Shown piece after piece: positions 28,530 to 40,481 of a stretch of DNA of 64,000 nt. A model generated the notes under the pieces. The model worked only from the letters and a program-made list of their open reading frames with translations. It did not search any database and was not told where the DNA came from. Every line of letters begins with the position of its first letter. The stretch's first letter is position 1. The DNA is from Deinococcus apachensis DSM 19763. Lineage in GTDB: Bacteria; Deinococcota; Deinococci; Deinococcales; Deinococcaceae. The DNA lies in contig NZ_KB906403.1 in NCBI RefSeq assembly GCF_000381345.1, positions 72,001 to 136,000 of the forward strand. Reading direction: 5' to 3'. The position numbers were made by a program, and so were the translations under genes.

Positions 28530-29051
28530 TTAAAATCGGGCGCGGGCCTTGAGATTGATCAGGCGGAGCTGTTCGCCCGTCAGGCTGTCGCCCCGCACCG
28601 CCCGCACGCCGAAGTAGCCGTGCCCGGACTTGCCCGCCGTGTCCAGCGCCGGGCCAGACAGCGTGAAGGGCCTACTCGCCCCCGCCTGAAGCGCGATGGT
28701 CCCGATGGCCTGTCCGCTCTCCCTCGCCGGGTCGCAGGCCACCACATCGGCCGTGAGGCCCTGGCAGCCGGAGGGCATGCTGGTCCGCACGTACACGGCC
28801 ACCTCGCTCAGGTTGCCACCCAGCGCCGTGTAGCTCGCGTCACCGGAGATGCTGAGGCCCTGAAGGAGTTTCGGGATGGACGCGCCCCCGAAGGCGTCCT
28901 GACGCACATAGATGACCCGGCCCTGCGAGGCGGCGCTGGACTGGAGGTTCAGGGTCACGTCGGGGATGGTGATGGGCGGCGTGGGGACCACGCCACAGGC
29001 GGCGAGGGCCAGGGCCGTCCCCAGCCCGGTGAACAGCTTGCGTTTCAACAT
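28530..29051 (-). CDS. Putative lipoprotein
   Basis: A 173-residue exported protein with a signal peptide and lipobox (LAAC, about residues 16-19). The mature part is rich in beta-strand and small residues (DVTLNLQSSAASQGRVIYVRQDAFGGASIP) with no recognised domain. AAGGAGG precedes the ATG at 29051. It is likely anchored at the cell envelope; function unknown. Confidence 0.8.
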   Translation of the reverse strand: MLKRKLFTGLGTALALAACGVVPTPPITIPDVTLNLQSSAASQGRVIYVRQDAFGGASIPKLLQGLSISGDASYTALGGNLSEVAVYVRTSMPSGCQGLTADVVACDPARESGQAIGTIALQAGASRPFTLSGPALDTAGKSGHGYFGVRAVRGDSLTGEQLRLINLKARARF

Positions 29052-29178
29052 ACGACCTCCTTGGCCAAGGGGTGGAGCAGCTCGTCGATGCGGACAGGAG
29101 CGGCTGCGGCCCGCGGCGTCCTCTCCGCCACCTGGGGAGGGTAGCCGGGGCCATCCCACGAAATTCTGACAGCCGCGC

Positions 29179-29184
29179 TACCCT
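29179..29184 (+). promoter_or_regulatory. -10 box (TACCCT) of the rRNA methyltransferase gene
   Basis: TACCCT lies 6 nt before the ATG at 29191. Confidence 0.55.
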
Positions 29185-29190
29185 GCACGG

Positions 29191-30378
<1,188 letters not shown>

Positions 30379-30519
30379 GGGGACGGGATGTGGCCGGATG
30401 ACCCCGCCTCGGTAGAGGGCTGGACGCCCCTGACGGGCAGCTTCGGCGACGATGGGGCGACCGGGTGAGGGGGCGGCCTGGGCCTCGAGTCCTACCGGTC
30501 ACGGCCCCGGGCGCGGACG

Positions 30520-31212
30520 CTACTCCGCCTCCGCCGCTTCCAGCGAGACCGTCTCCAGAACTCGCGGGTCGAGAAGGGTCACCGCCTGGGACGTGACCTG
30601 CACGATGCCCTGCGTCTCCAGCTTCTTCAGGACGCGCGAGACCGTCTCGCGGCTGCTGCTCGTGCGGGCCATGATCTCCGCCGTGCCCAGCGGCAGAACC
30701 TCGGGGTGGGGCACACCCACCGCGGCGCGCTGCGCGTACAGGCTGGAGAACACGTGCGCGAGCGCGGCCTCGGTGTTCTGGCCGAAGGCGATGAGTTCGT
30801 CGTTAAGCAGGGTGACCCGCCGGGCGAGCATCTCGGCGAGGTTCCACAGCACGCCGGGGTGGCGGCGCAGGATCAGCTCGAAGTGCCCGCGGTGCAGCAT
30901 CAGGGTGCGGACGGGGGTGAGCGCCCGCACGGACGCGCTGCGCTCCTGGCGGGCCAGTACGGCGGTCTCGCCCACAACCCCGGGCGCGTAGAGGTCGCCC
31001 AGCACCCGCTCGCGGCTGCCCAAGCTGACACGGCTGACCCGCACCACCCCCGCCGTGATCAGGTGCAGCGCCTCGCCCGGATCGTCCTGCGCCACGAGCA
31101 GTTCGCCGGGCGCGAAGGTCCGCTCGGTGACCACCTTCAGCGCCTCGCGCAAGGCCTCCTCCGGGACGTTCTGGAAGAGGGGGGAGAGTTTCAGGTCGTC
31201 CAGGCGAGCCAT
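30520..31212 (-). CDS. Crp/Fnr family transcriptional regulator
   Basis: A 230-residue regulator. The N-terminal cyclic nucleotide-binding fold (about 15-125, FAPGELLVAQDDPGEALHLITAGVVRVS) includes the GVVGETAVL loop with RSASVRAL, close to the cAMP phosphate-binding cassette (GExALL...RxA). A long dimer helix and a C-terminal winged HTH (TSSSRETVSRVLKKLETQG) follow. It may correspond to a DdrI-type Crp regulator of Deinococcus, but this needs comparison. A TAGGAT box 8 nt upstream of the ATG supports the start. Confidence 0.9.
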   Translation of the reverse strand: MARLDDLKLSPLFQNVPEEALREALKVVTERTFAPGELLVAQDDPGEALHLITAGVVRVSRVSLGSRERVLGDLYAPGVVGETAVLARQERSASVRALTPVRTLMLHRGHFELILRRHPGVLWNLAEMLARRVTLLNDELIAFGQNTEAALAHVFSSLYAQRAAVGVPHPEVLPLGTAEIMARTSSSRETVSRVLKKLETQGIVQVTSQAVTLLDPRVLETVSLEAAEAE

Positions 31213-31470
31213 CGGGGCGCATCCTAGCGCCTGGAATGGGCCGCCGTATGGGACCGGGACCACGCCGGGGCGTCCGTGCCGTTCCCAGAGTCCCGGGCCT
31301 CTTCCCGTCTGAGAACCGGGCAGGGGGACGGCGATGGGGGGGGTCCCTCAGACAATGGGGGGAGAGCCCCCGTATGTAAGAAAGTATTCAAATCTGACCA
31401 CCGAATATGGCCCGGGGAGGGTAGGTCACGCCGCGCCAGGTTGGCCCGCCTCCTCCCCGAAAGGAGCAGC

Positions 31471-32778
31471 ATGAAGCCAAGAAGTCTGGTTCAAGGCGCC
31501 CTCGGCCTGTGTACGGCGGCGCTGATTGCGGGGTGTTCGCAGTCACCGGGAACGCCAGCGGCCCAGGCCTACCGTCCCGCCTACATCCTCCAGGTACCCG
31601 CCAGCGCGCAGGACACGAGGCAGGAGCTGGAGGGGCGCTACGGCGGCAAGGTTGTGGAGCTGAACACCCAGGAGGGATACGCCGTCATGGGGCTCGACCA
31701 GGCGGCGGCGAAGACCCAGAACCTGCGTGCCCAGTCGCTGGGCGATGAACCGGTTGCCGAACCCAACCTCAACCAGTTTCAGGGGGGGGCGTTGGCGCTG
31801 ATGGCAGGAAGCCGAAGCTTCTGGATGGGCGGCGAATGGCAGGCGTGGGCAGGTGGATCACGCAGTTTCTGGATGGGGGGGCAATACGCACCTATCGCCC
31901 AGAACACTCAACCCTTCCAGCAGATTAAGCTGGAGAACGCTCAGAAGCTCGCCCCCAACCTCGGTGCGGGTGTGAAGGTCGCCGTGATCGACACGGGAAT
32001 CGACCTGAGCCACCCAGCCTTCGCGGGAGCTCTGGCACCGTCCACCGAGTGGAAGGACTTCTACGGCAACGACAACGTGCCGCAGGAGGAAGGCATACTC
32101 GGCGTCGGCGGCTACGGGCACGGCACGTCGGTCGCCAGCATTGTCTTGCAGGTCGCCCCCAAGGCGACGATCCTGCCCCTGCGCGTCCTGGGTCCGAATG
32201 GTGATGGCGATACTCTTCAGGTTGCCAACGCCATCAAGTACGCCGTCGCCCAGAAAGCGAGGATCATCAACCTGAGCCTGGGCAGCACCACCAAGTCGGA
32301 CACCGTGCAAAGCGCCATCCAGGCCGCCACCACCGCTGGCGTTCTCGTGGTGTCCTCGGCGGGCAACGACAACACGCCGACCATCACCTACCCGGCCATC
32401 ATTGCCGACGATAAGGGGCCGCTGGGCGAACGCAGCCTCAGCGTGGGCAGCGTCAACAGCTGGAACATGAAGTCCTCGTTCTCCAACTATTCCCCTGACC
32501 TCGAACTCAGCGCGCCCGGCGAGAACATCTTCACGGCTGGCCCCGGCAACCTGCTGGTGGCCTGGAGTGGCACCTCGATGGCAGCGCCCATGGCTGCTGG
32601 TGGTCTGGCCCTCGCCCTCGGTCAGACGCTGGCGGTGGACATCAAGGATGTCACCAGGAAAATGGCTGAGAACGGCTTCGACCTGTACAACAGCGGGCTG
32701 AACTCCGCTTACAAGGACAAGCTGGGCAAGCGGCGCCTGGACCTGGAATTGTTCCTGAAAAGCACCATCAGGTACTGA
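31471..32778 (+). CDS. Second secreted subtilisin-like protease (S8), lipoprotein
   Basis: A 435-residue exported protease with lipobox IAGC (Cys22). A propeptide-like region (about 35-105) precedes the S8 domain: D174 (VIDTGID), H217 (GHGTSVAS), N299 (SSAGND) and S369 ([11 protein letters not shown]). Between propeptide and catalytic domain the nonapeptide GSRSFWMGG occurs twice (113-121 and 129-137), an unusual linker not present in the subtilase at 20056. AAAGGAG supports the ATG. There is no C-terminal beta domain. Confidence 0.92.
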   Translation: MKPRSLVQGALGLCTAALIAGCSQSPGTPAAQAYRPAYILQVPASAQDTRQELEGRYGGKVVELNTQEGYAVMGLDQAAAKTQNLRAQSLGDEPVAEPNLNQFQGGALALMAGSRSFWMGGEWQAWAGGSRSFWMGGQYAPIAQNTQPFQQIKLENAQKLAPNLGAGVKVAVIDTGIDLSHPAFAGALAPSTEWKDFYGNDNVPQEEGILGVGGYGHGTSVASIVLQVAPKATILPLRVLGPNGDGDTLQVANAIKYAVAQKARIINLSLGSTTKSDTVQSAIQAATTAGVLVVSSAGNDNTPTITYPAIIADDKGPLGERSLSVGSVNSWNMKSSFSNYSPDLELSAPGENIFTAGPGNLLVAWSGTSMAAPMAAGGLALALGQTLAVDIKDVTRKMAENGFDLYNSGLNSAYKDKLGKRRLDLELFLKSTIRY

Positions 32779-32793
32779 GGAACAGGCGGAGCG

Positions 32794-32818
32794 AAGGCGG
32801 GGGAAGTTCCCCCGCCTT
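32794..32818 (+). terminator. Terminator after the second S8 gene
   Basis: AAGGCGGGGG (32794-32803) pairs perfectly with CCCCCGCCTT (32809-32818), loop AAGTT, then CATTCTT. Confidence 0.8.
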
Positions 32819-32864
32819 CATTCTTGTAAGAGCGCGGAAAGCCCCGAGGGGAAAATATGGGCGG

Positions 32865-34886
32865 GTGTCAGAAGCCCTCGACGGTACGGGAAGCGTTGGT
32901 GATGCAGACCTCCGGGCAAGGGTAGATTCGTTGAATGAGGCGGCGTTTGCGCTCCTGAAGACAGATGACGCCCGTGTGTTGGAACTTGCTGGAGCTGCCA
33001 ACGAGCTTGCAGGCGGTGCCTACCTGTTCGGCGCCGCACGCGCTCAACTCATTCAAGGACTTGCATACACGGAACGTGGCGATAGCAACCACGCTGTGCA
33101 GGTTTTGCAAAAAGCCTGGGAGGCATTTCAACTCCTTGTCAACGAGCAGGGCCAGAGGGAATCACTAGAGGCACTGGGCAGAATTTACCTCCAGTTGGGA
33201 GAATTGCCTGTTGCAGAAAAATACCTGCATCTGGCCCTAGAATTAGCTAGGCACAATGGCATTGAAAGAGCCCAGCTCCTCAATCTACTCGCCGGGGTAC
33301 AACACAGGAGTGGCGACTACGGATCATCACTCACGTCACTTGAAGAAGCCCTCAAGATTCACGAGCTGCTTAACAACAGCAGCCAGGCGGCGAGTGTGCT
33401 GGGTAACATGGGGATTCTGTACACCAGCCAAGGAAGATATCCAGAAGCGCTTACGCACCTGACCCGGGCATACCGTATCTTAAGAGACGAGGCGCAGGAT
33501 GAGCGGATGCAAGGAGTGGTTCTGCTCAACCTGGGACATCTATACCTTGGAATGGGAGAGCCGACAAAGTCAATTCCTTACTTTGAAGAGGCACTACATC
33601 TGGCAAGGCGGAGGCAAGACCGTCTTGCAGTGGCAATGTCAACCCTAAACATAGGTGCCGCTCAGGACCAGGCCGGTCATTACGCTGACGCAGAGCCTGC
33701 CTTCCGAGAAGCACTCACCATCTCACGTGAGATTCAGTACCGTCCCGGTGAGGTTTCTGCCCTCGACGGCCTGGGTAATATCCTTGCTCAGCGCGGACAG
33801 CTCCATGAAGCCGCCGCCGCTCACGCCGAAGCCGCCGCCATAGCGCGGGAGATTGAGGACCTGGAGGGGGAACTCGACGCCCTCAACCACCTCGGACAGG
33901 TGCAGGCGGAACTGGGGGACTTCCCTGTCGCCCTCTCGTCTCTGGAACGGGCGCTGACGCTGGCGCAGGAGGCCGACCACAAGAAGACGGTGTACGAGGC
34001 CCACCGCGCCCTAGCGGGGGTGTACAAGCGGGCGGGCGACTTCGAGCGGGCGCTGCACCACCACGAGCTGTACCACGAGGCCGAGCGGGCACTGTTCAAC
34101 GAGGAGAGCGACAAGAAAACGCGCGAGCTGAGCGCGCAATTCGACGTGGAGCGCGCCCGCCACGAGGCCGAGGTGCAGCGCCTGCAACGCGAGATGGCCG
34201 AGACGGCGCGCGAGGAGGCCGAGGCCCTGGTCCGCGAGCGTACCCACGAGCTGGAGCAGGCGCAGGTCGAGATCGTGACCCGGCTGGCGGTGGCGGCCGA
34301 GTACCGCGACGACCTGACGGGCGAGCACACCTGGCGGGTGGGGCATGTCAGCGCCCTGATCGCGCGGGAGCTGGGCCTGCCCGACGAGGACGTGGCCCTG
34401 CTGCGGATCGCGGCGAGACTGCACGACGTGGGCAAGATCGGCATTCCCGACGCCATCCTGCTCAAGCCGGGCAAATTCACCCCCGAGGAGCAGGAGCGCA
34501 TGAAGGCACACACCCTGATCGGCGCGCGCATCCTCTCGGGCGGACACTCGCGCCTGCTCCGCATGGCCGAGGAGATCGCCCTGTCGCACCACGAACGCTG
34601 GGACGGCGGCGGCTACCCGCTGGGCAAGGCCGGGCACAGCATCCCGGTGACCGGGCGCATCGTGTCGGTCGCTGACGTGTTCGACGCTCTGACGAGCGAG
34701 CGGCCCTACAAGCAGGCCTGGGACCGGGGCGACGCGCTGGCCGAGCTGCGGCGGCAGGCGGGCACCCAGTTCGACCCCGAGGTCGTGGAGGCGGCCCTGC
34801 GGGTCTTTACCCGGGCCGACTTCACCCGCCTGATGCGCGCCGAAACGGAAAGCGCGGCGGCGGCCGAGGCCACCCGCCGGTCCTGA
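32865..34886 (+). CDS. TPR-repeat / HD-GYP domain signalling protein
   Basis: A 673-residue cytoplasmic protein. About ten tetratricopeptide repeats span residues 40-420 (for example [41 protein letters not shown]). A coiled coil (about 420-480) leads to an HD-GYP domain with HD at 520-521 ([10 protein letters not shown]) and [11 protein letters not shown] at 575-585. HD-GYP domains hydrolyse cyclic di-GMP. There is no receiver or membrane segment, so the TPR part is the likely sensor. The GTG at 32865 has no clear ribosome binding site. The first 900 bases are clearly less GC-rich than the rest, suggesting a composite gene. Confidence 0.88.
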   Translation: MSEALDGTGSVGDADLRARVDSLNEAAFALLKTDDARVLELAGAANELAGGAYLFGAARAQLIQGLAYTERGDSNHAVQVLQKAWEAFQLLVNEQGQRESLEALGRIYLQLGELPVAEKYLHLALELARHNGIERAQLLNLLAGVQHRSGDYGSSLTSLEEALKIHELLNNSSQAASVLGNMGILYTSQGRYPEALTHLTRAYRILRDEAQDERMQGVVLLNLGHLYLGMGEPTKSIPYFEEALHLARRRQDRLAVAMSTLNIGAAQDQAGHYADAEPAFREALTISREIQYRPGEVSALDGLGNILAQRGQLHEAAAAHAEAAAIAREIEDLEGELDALNHLGQVQAELGDFPVALSSLERALTLAQEADHKKTVYEAHRALAGVYKRAGDFERALHHHELYHEAERALFNEESDKKTRELSAQFDVERARHEAEVQRLQREMAETAREEAEALVRERTHELEQAQVEIVTRLAVAAEYRDDLTGEHTWRVGHVSALIARELGLPDEDVALLRIAARLHDVGKIGIPDAILLKPGKFTPEEQERMKAHTLIGARILSGGHSRLLRMAEEIALSHHERWDGGGYPLGKAGHSIPVTGRIVSVADVFDALTSERPYKQAWDRGDALAELRRQAGTQFDPEVVEAALRVFTRADFTRLMRAETESAAAAEATRRS

Positions 34887-34908
34887 GGCCGGAGCAGGCG
34901 GCCTGCGC

Positions 34909-34914
34909 TACAGT
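34909..34914 (+). promoter_or_regulatory. -10 box (TACAGT) of the ABC ATPase gene
   Basis: TACAGT lies 7 nt before the GTG at 34922. Confidence 0.55.
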
Positions 34915-34921
34915 GCCCCGC

Positions 34922-35626
<705 letters not shown>

Positions 35627-35980
35627 CCCACGGGTGTTGGCGACAGCAGGAACCGGAGCGTTGGGCAGAAGATTTGTCATCCTGAGCGATGCGCAGGGCA
35701 GGCTTTTCTCTCCACGCCGTCCCAGCTCTGGAAGCTACCCTGATGGGCCGATTTCGCCGGTTGAGCGCCCCCTCTCCCCTGGCTGTTCTGACCCTCCCCC
35801 CTGGTGGGAGAAGGCCTGGCGACAGGAAGGGGCACCAGAGCGTTGTCCTGGGTGGAGATAAAAGTCTGAGGCGAAGGGTTCCTCAGTTGACGTCGTGGGA
35901 TGCTTCGCGGAGTTGACCCCCCAGCACGGCGAAGGACTCAGCATGGCACTCTTCTTTTATCCCATGCCCCGACCTTTCCA
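35627..35980. other. Intergenic region with repeat remnants
   Basis: The 354 bases contain fragments related to the CTGAGCGAAGGCGAAG repeat (GTCATCCTGAGCGATGCGCAGGGCA near 35676; GAGGCGAAGGGTTCCTCA near 35870; GGGATGCTTCGCGG near 35897). A possible hairpin, CCCCCTGG/… GGGAGAAGG, lies near 35800-35815. No open frame here looks coding. It separates the convergent ABC ATPase and oxidoreductase genes. Confidence 0.5.
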
Positions 35981-37093
35981 TCACCACCCCGCCCGCGCGT
36001 ACACGTCCGGCAATGTGGGCGTCAGGCCAAACTCGCGGGCCGCGCGCTGGGGCCAGTGGGGATCGCGCAGGAAGGCGCGGGCCAGGGCGATCAGGTCGGC
36101 GCTCCCCTCCGCCAGGATTTCCTCGGCCTGGGCGGGGGTGTCGATCATGCCGACGGCCATTACCCCCAGGTCGGGCACCTCCCGCCGGACGCGGGCCGCG
36201 AAGGGCACCTGATACAGCGGCCCGGCGGTGATCTGCTGGGCGGGAGTCAGGCCGCCGCTGCTCACGTCGAGCACGTCCACTCCCTCGAAGCGCAGCAGGC
36301 CCGCGAGCGCGACCGTCTGATCCACGTCCCAGCCCCCGGACGCCCAGTCGGTCGCGCTGACCCGCACGAAGAGCGGGAGGTGCGTGGGCCACACCGCCCG
36401 GACGGCGCGCACAACCTCCAGCAGGAAGCGGACCCGGTTCTCGAAGTCCCCGCCGTACTCGTCGGCACGCGCATTCGCCAGCGGCGAGAGGAACTGGTGC
36501 AGCAGGTAGCCGTGCGCCGCGTGAATCTCGACCACGTCGAAGCCCGCGATCTGCGCCCGGCGGGCTGCCGCCGCGAAGTCGGAGGTGACGCGCCGGATGT
36601 CGTCCACCGTCATGGCGACGGGGTGGGGGTAGGCGGCGTTGTAGGGGTCGTCCGCCGGGCCGATGACCTGCCATCCCCCGGCCTCGGGCGGCACCGCGCC
36701 GTGCCCACGCCAGGGGGCATAGGTGCTCGCCTTGCGGCCCGCGTGCGCGAGCTGCACGCCGATCAGGCCGCCGTAGCGATGCACGAAGTCGGTGATGTGC
36801 CCCAGCGGCACGATCTGCTCGTCGGACCACAGGCCCAGGTCCTCGGGGCTGATGCGGCCCTCGATGGATACGGCGGTCGCCTCGGTGAAGATCAGGCCCG
36901 CGCCGCCCAGCGCGAACTGCCCTAGGTGGGTGAGGTGAAAGTCGTTCGCCACCCCATTCTGCGCGCTGTACATGCACATGGGCGACACGACGGCACGGTT
37001 GGGGAGCGTCACGCCCCGCAGTTTCAGCGGCGTGAAGAGCAGCGGGGAGGGTGTTCCCCCGGAGGCTGGGGCGGAGGAGGCGATCTGCGTCAT
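35981..37093 (-). CDS. NADH:flavin oxidoreductase, old yellow enzyme family (YqjM-like)
   Basis: A 370-residue FMN-dependent ene-reductase. Characteristic segments are LPNRAVVSPMCMYSA with the Cys near the flavin, GVQLAHAGRKAS, the substrate-binding HAAHGYLLHQFLSPLAN, and the C-terminal phosphate-binding GMIDTPAQAEEIL...ADLIALARAFLRDP. The CMYSA motif and the DEYGG segment match the YqjM/xenobiotic-reductase subgroup. A TAGATT -10 box 7 nt upstream of the ATG at 37093 indicates a leaderless mRNA. Confidence 0.93.
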   Translation of the reverse strand: MTQIASSAPASGGTPSPLLFTPLKLRGVTLPNRAVVSPMCMYSAQNGVANDFHLTHLGQFALGGAGLIFTEATAVSIEGRISPEDLGLWSDEQIVPLGHITDFVHRYGGLIGVQLAHAGRKASTYAPWRGHGAVPPEAGGWQVIGPADDPYNAAYPHPVAMTVDDIRRVTSDFAAAARRAQIAGFDVVEIHAAHGYLLHQFLSPLANARADEYGGDFENRVRFLLEVVRAVRAVWPTHLPLFVRVSATDWASGGWDVDQTVALAGLLRFEGVDVLDVSSGGLTPAQQITAGPLYQVPFAARVRREVPDLGVMAVGMIDTPAQAEEILAEGSADLIALARAFLRDPHWPQRAAREFGLTPTLPDVYARAGW

Positions 37094-37174
37094 GCCACCG
37101 AATCTAGCCAGCGGCCAGGCCCCGCGCCAGCAGGCGGAGGCTTCATGAGGGGTGCGGGGGGAGATATTGAGGGC

Positions 37175-37617
37175 ATGGAACTTCGCAGCAGTCTGGAAGG
37201 CCTCGGCCCACACCAATTGCAGGGTTTTTTCGAGGGATGGCCCAACCCCCCTTCGGCACAGACACTCCACTGCCTCCTGGCCGGGTCGTACCGCATCTCG
37301 CTCGCGGTAGAGGATGGGGGCAGGTGGTGGGCATCGCTCAGGCCATCAGCGACGGGGTGCTGACGGCCTTTATCCCCCTGTTGGAGGTTCACGCTACCCA
37401 CCGGGGAAGGGGCGTCGGCTCGGCGCTGATCCGGCATCTGCTCGCCCAACTTGACCACCTGTACGCCGTGGACCTGAGTTGCGACGACGACCTCGTGCCT
37501 TTTTACCAGCGGCTGGGCTTTCGGCGGGCCAACGCGATGGTGCTGCGGAACTATGCCCGGCAAAGCGGGGAGGCTTCCGCAAGTCCCGGCCAGGAGGGGG
37601 AGGAGCCGGAGGAATGA
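37175..37617 (+). pseudogene. GNAT family N-acetyltransferase, frameshifted
   Basis: Two frames join into one GNAT protein of about 147 residues. The first (from ATG 37175) encodes MELRSSLEGLGPHQLQ through LLAGSYRISLAVED. The second encodes QVVGIAQAISDGVLTAFIPLLEV, the acetyl-CoA motif HRGRGVGSALI and FYQRLGFRRANAMVL. The GGGGG run at 37316-37320 is one G short of joining them (D-G-G-Q). All core motifs are otherwise intact, so this is either a very recent mutation or a sequencing error. The substrate is unknown. Confidence 0.8.
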
Positions 37618-37632
37618 GCCCGCCTTCCCGCC

Positions 37633-38595
37633 TCAGTGCAGCGGCACGTGCCCCGGAAACCCGATCAGCCAGTCCAGCAGGTCCCCCACCATCGCCGACG
37701 CGGTGACCATGCCCCCCGCGCCGCCGCCCGCGAAGATCAGCGCGCCGCATTCCTCGCCCTCGTACACCATTGCGTTGCGGCTGGCCCCCTCGTTGCACAG
37801 GGCATGGGTGGCGGGCAGCCGCCGCGGCGAGACGCTCGCGCGCCACCCCGCCCCCTCCCGCCGCAGGTCGGCAACCAGCTTGATCCGCTCGCCCGCCGCC
37901 TGGGCCTGGGCTACCTCCTCCAGCGTCACGTCCTCGATGCCCCGCACCTCGACCGCCGAGTACGGGAAGTTGCCGTCGGCACAGAAGCGGGCCAGGACGG
38001 TGAGCTTGTGCGCGGTGTCAAAGCCGCCGACATCCAGGGTGGGCGGGTCCTCCGCGTAGCCCAGCGCCTGCGCCTGCGCGAGGGCGTCGGCGTAGCTCCG
38101 CCCCCCCTCCATCTGGGTGAGGATGTAGTTGCAGGTGCCGTTCAGCACGGCCTGGAGCCGGGTGAAGGTGCTCGCCCGCAACACGGTACTCATCGGCCCG
38201 ATCACGGGCGTTCCGGCCATGACCGACGCCTCGTAGTACAGGCGCCCGGCGAGGGCATGCTCGCGCAGGTCGTCCCAGCATTCGGCGAGCAGCGCCTTGT
38301 TCGCGGTGATGACGGGACGGCCAGATCGGAGGTAGGGCAGCAGCAGGGCGAGGGGCTGGTCAATGCCCCCCAACGCCTCGACCAGCACGCTGCTCTCCCC
38401 CAGGAAGGCGGGATCGCTCGTGAGAGGCGTGCCGGGCGGAACGTCGCGCTCGCGGCGGGCATCACGGACGAGGACACCTGTGACCTCGACCCGCACGCCC
38501 AGGTTGTCGAAAATGTCCCTGCGCCTCTCCAGCAGATGCAGCACCTGCTGTCCCACCGTGCCGCAGCCCAGCAGGCCCACCGTCACCGTTCGCAT
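37633..38595 (-). CDS. hom: Homoserine dehydrogenase
   Basis: A 320-residue NAD(P)-dependent enzyme of threonine/methionine synthesis. The N-terminal nucleotide motif is [12 protein letters not shown]. The catalytic domain shows [62 protein letters not shown] and [19 protein letters not shown]. The C-terminal ACT regulatory domain of many enzymes is absent, so threonine inhibition may be lacking. TACAGT (38608-38603) lies 7 nt before the ATG, indicating a leaderless mRNA. Confidence 0.95.
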   Translation of the reverse strand: MRTVTVGLLGCGTVGQQVLHLLERRRDIFDNLGVRVEVTGVLVRDARRERDVPPGTPLTSDPAFLGESSVLVEALGGIDQPLALLLPYLRSGRPVITANKALLAECWDDLREHALAGRLYYEASVMAGTPVIGPMSTVLRASTFTRLQAVLNGTCNYILTQMEGGRSYADALAQAQALGYAEDPPTLDVGGFDTAHKLTVLARFCADGNFPYSAVEVRGIEDVTLEEVAQAQAAGERIKLVADLRREGAGWRASVSPRRLPATHALCNEGASRNAMVYEGEECGALIFAGGGAGGMVTASAMVGDLLDWLIGFPGHVPLH

Positions 38596-38637
38596 GGGCG
38601 TGACTGTAGCGTCGCCCGGGGAGAGGGGAACCCCCCA

Positions 38638-38671
<34 letters not shown>

Positions 38672-38677
38672 GGGCGG

Positions 38678-38683
38678 TAGACT
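38678..38683 (+). promoter_or_regulatory. -10 box (TAGACT) of the prfA unit
   Basis: TAGACT lies 6 nt before the ATG of the upstream ORF at 38690, not before prfA itself. Confidence 0.6.
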
Positions 38684-38689
38684 GCCCCC

Positions 38690-38800
38690 ATGTTGCCTGT
38701 GTCGAGAATTCTGTTCGTGTCGGGGCTGTGCCCACCGGGGGCGAGGCCGGTCGTGCCGTGGCGGGGTCGGGCTTTGCCCGCGGGGACGGTGCCGGTTTGA
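38690..38800 (+). CDS. 36-codon upstream ORF coupled to prfA
   Basis: A leaderless ORF beginning [15 protein letters not shown] and ending in UGA at 38798-38800. That UGA overlaps the TTG start of prfA (TTGA). The peptide matches no family and is not part of known RF1 N-termini, so it may be regulatory. Its UGA stop is read by RF2, whereas prfA encodes RF1. Translation of prfA may depend on termination here. An annotation artefact from an unrecognised prfA start cannot be excluded. Confidence 0.5.
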   Translation: MLPVSRILFVSGLCPPGARPVVPWRGRALPAGTVPV

Positions 38801-39913
38801 CAGGGGGCCGCCTGGACGAACTGGCGGCGGAATTCGGCATGGTGGAGCGGGCGCTGGGTGATCCGGCCGCCCTCGCCGATGCGCGTGAATACGCCCGCCT
38901 GACCCGTCGCCACCGCGAACTCACGCCGCTGGTGACGCTCTACCGCGAGCGCGAGGCGCTGACCCGCGACCTCGCCGGGGCGCGCGAACTCCTCGCCGAC
39001 CCCGACATGCGCGACCTGGCGGCGGGGGAGGTCGAGACCCTGACCACCCGGCTCGCCGGGATCGAGGCCGAGTTGGAAGTCCTCCTCCTGCCCACCGATC
39101 CCGACGACGCGAAGGACGTGATCCTGGAATTGCGGGCCGGGGCGGGCGGGGCGGAGGCGGGGCTCTTCGCCGTGGACCTGCTGCGGATGTACACCCGGTA
39201 TGCCGAGGGCGCGGGACTCAAGCTGAACGTCCTCGACGCCTCCGAGAGCGACCTGGGCGGCGCGAGCAAGGTCGTGGCGGAGGTCACGGGGGAGTTCGCC
39301 TTCCGCGCCCTCAAGTGGGAGCGGGGCGTTCACCGGGTGCAGCGGGTGCCCGCCACCGAGTCGCAGGGCCGCATCCACACGAGCACGGTGACGGTCGCGG
39401 TCCTGCCGGAAGCCGAGCAGGGCGAGGTCCAGCTCGACCCCTCCGAGGTGCGGATCGACGTGTTCCGCTCACAGGGGGCGGGGGGGCAGGGGGTAAACAC
39501 CACCGACTCGGCCGTGCGCGCCGTGTACCGGGCGGGCACCCCGGACGAGATCGTGGTGGTGTGCCAGGACAGCCGCAGCCAGATCAAGAACCGCGAGAAG
39601 GCGCTTGTGGTCCTCGCCTCGCGCCTCGCCGAGCGGGAGCGGGCGGCGCGGGAGGAGCGCGAGCGCGAGACGCGGGCCTCGCAGGTCGGGACGGGCGAGC
39701 GCAGCGAGAAGATCCGCACCTACAACTACCCGCAAAACCGTGTGACCGACCACCGCCTGGAGGGGGATGCCAAGAATTTCGCCCTCGACTCGGTGATGGC
39801 GGGCGGCCTCAGCCCGGTCGTGGCGGCCCTGGCCCGCGACGAGCGCGAGCGGCAACTCCTCGCCATGCAGGACGAGGGCGGGGCCGAGGCTGGGGGCGGC
39901 AGGCGGGGGACCT

Positions 39914-39927
<14 letters not shown>
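38797..39927 (+). CDS. prfA: Peptide chain release factor 1
   Basis: A 376-residue class I release factor that terminates at UAA and UAG. The tripeptide anticodon PAT ([13 protein letters not shown]) marks RF1 rather than RF2, and GGQ ([16 protein letters not shown]) is the catalytic motif for peptidyl-tRNA hydrolysis. The start is taken as TTG at 38797 because homologous proteins begin close to [15 protein letters not shown] and because it overlaps the upstream ORF stop. The gene also overlaps the NUDIX gene by 14 nt. Confidence 0.93.
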
Positions 39928-40417
<490 letters not shown>

Positions 40418-40433
40418 AGGTCAGGGTGCACCG

Positions 40434-40473
40434 CGCGGCTCGGATGGAAGATTCGTCCGAGCCGCGTGCTTTT
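40434..40473 (+). terminator. Terminator after the NUDIX gene
   Basis: CGCGGCTCGGA (40434-40444) pairs perfectly with TCCGAGCCGCG (40456-40466), followed by TGCTTTT. It separates the convergent anti-sigma gene. Confidence 0.88.
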
Positions 40474-40481
40474 CCCGGGGA

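Noticed and set aside
36926..37174. Extension of the GNAT frame upstream of 37175
   Set aside because: This part overlaps the start of the divergent oxidoreductase gene and its promoter; the ATG at 37175 begins the recognisable GNAT sequence.
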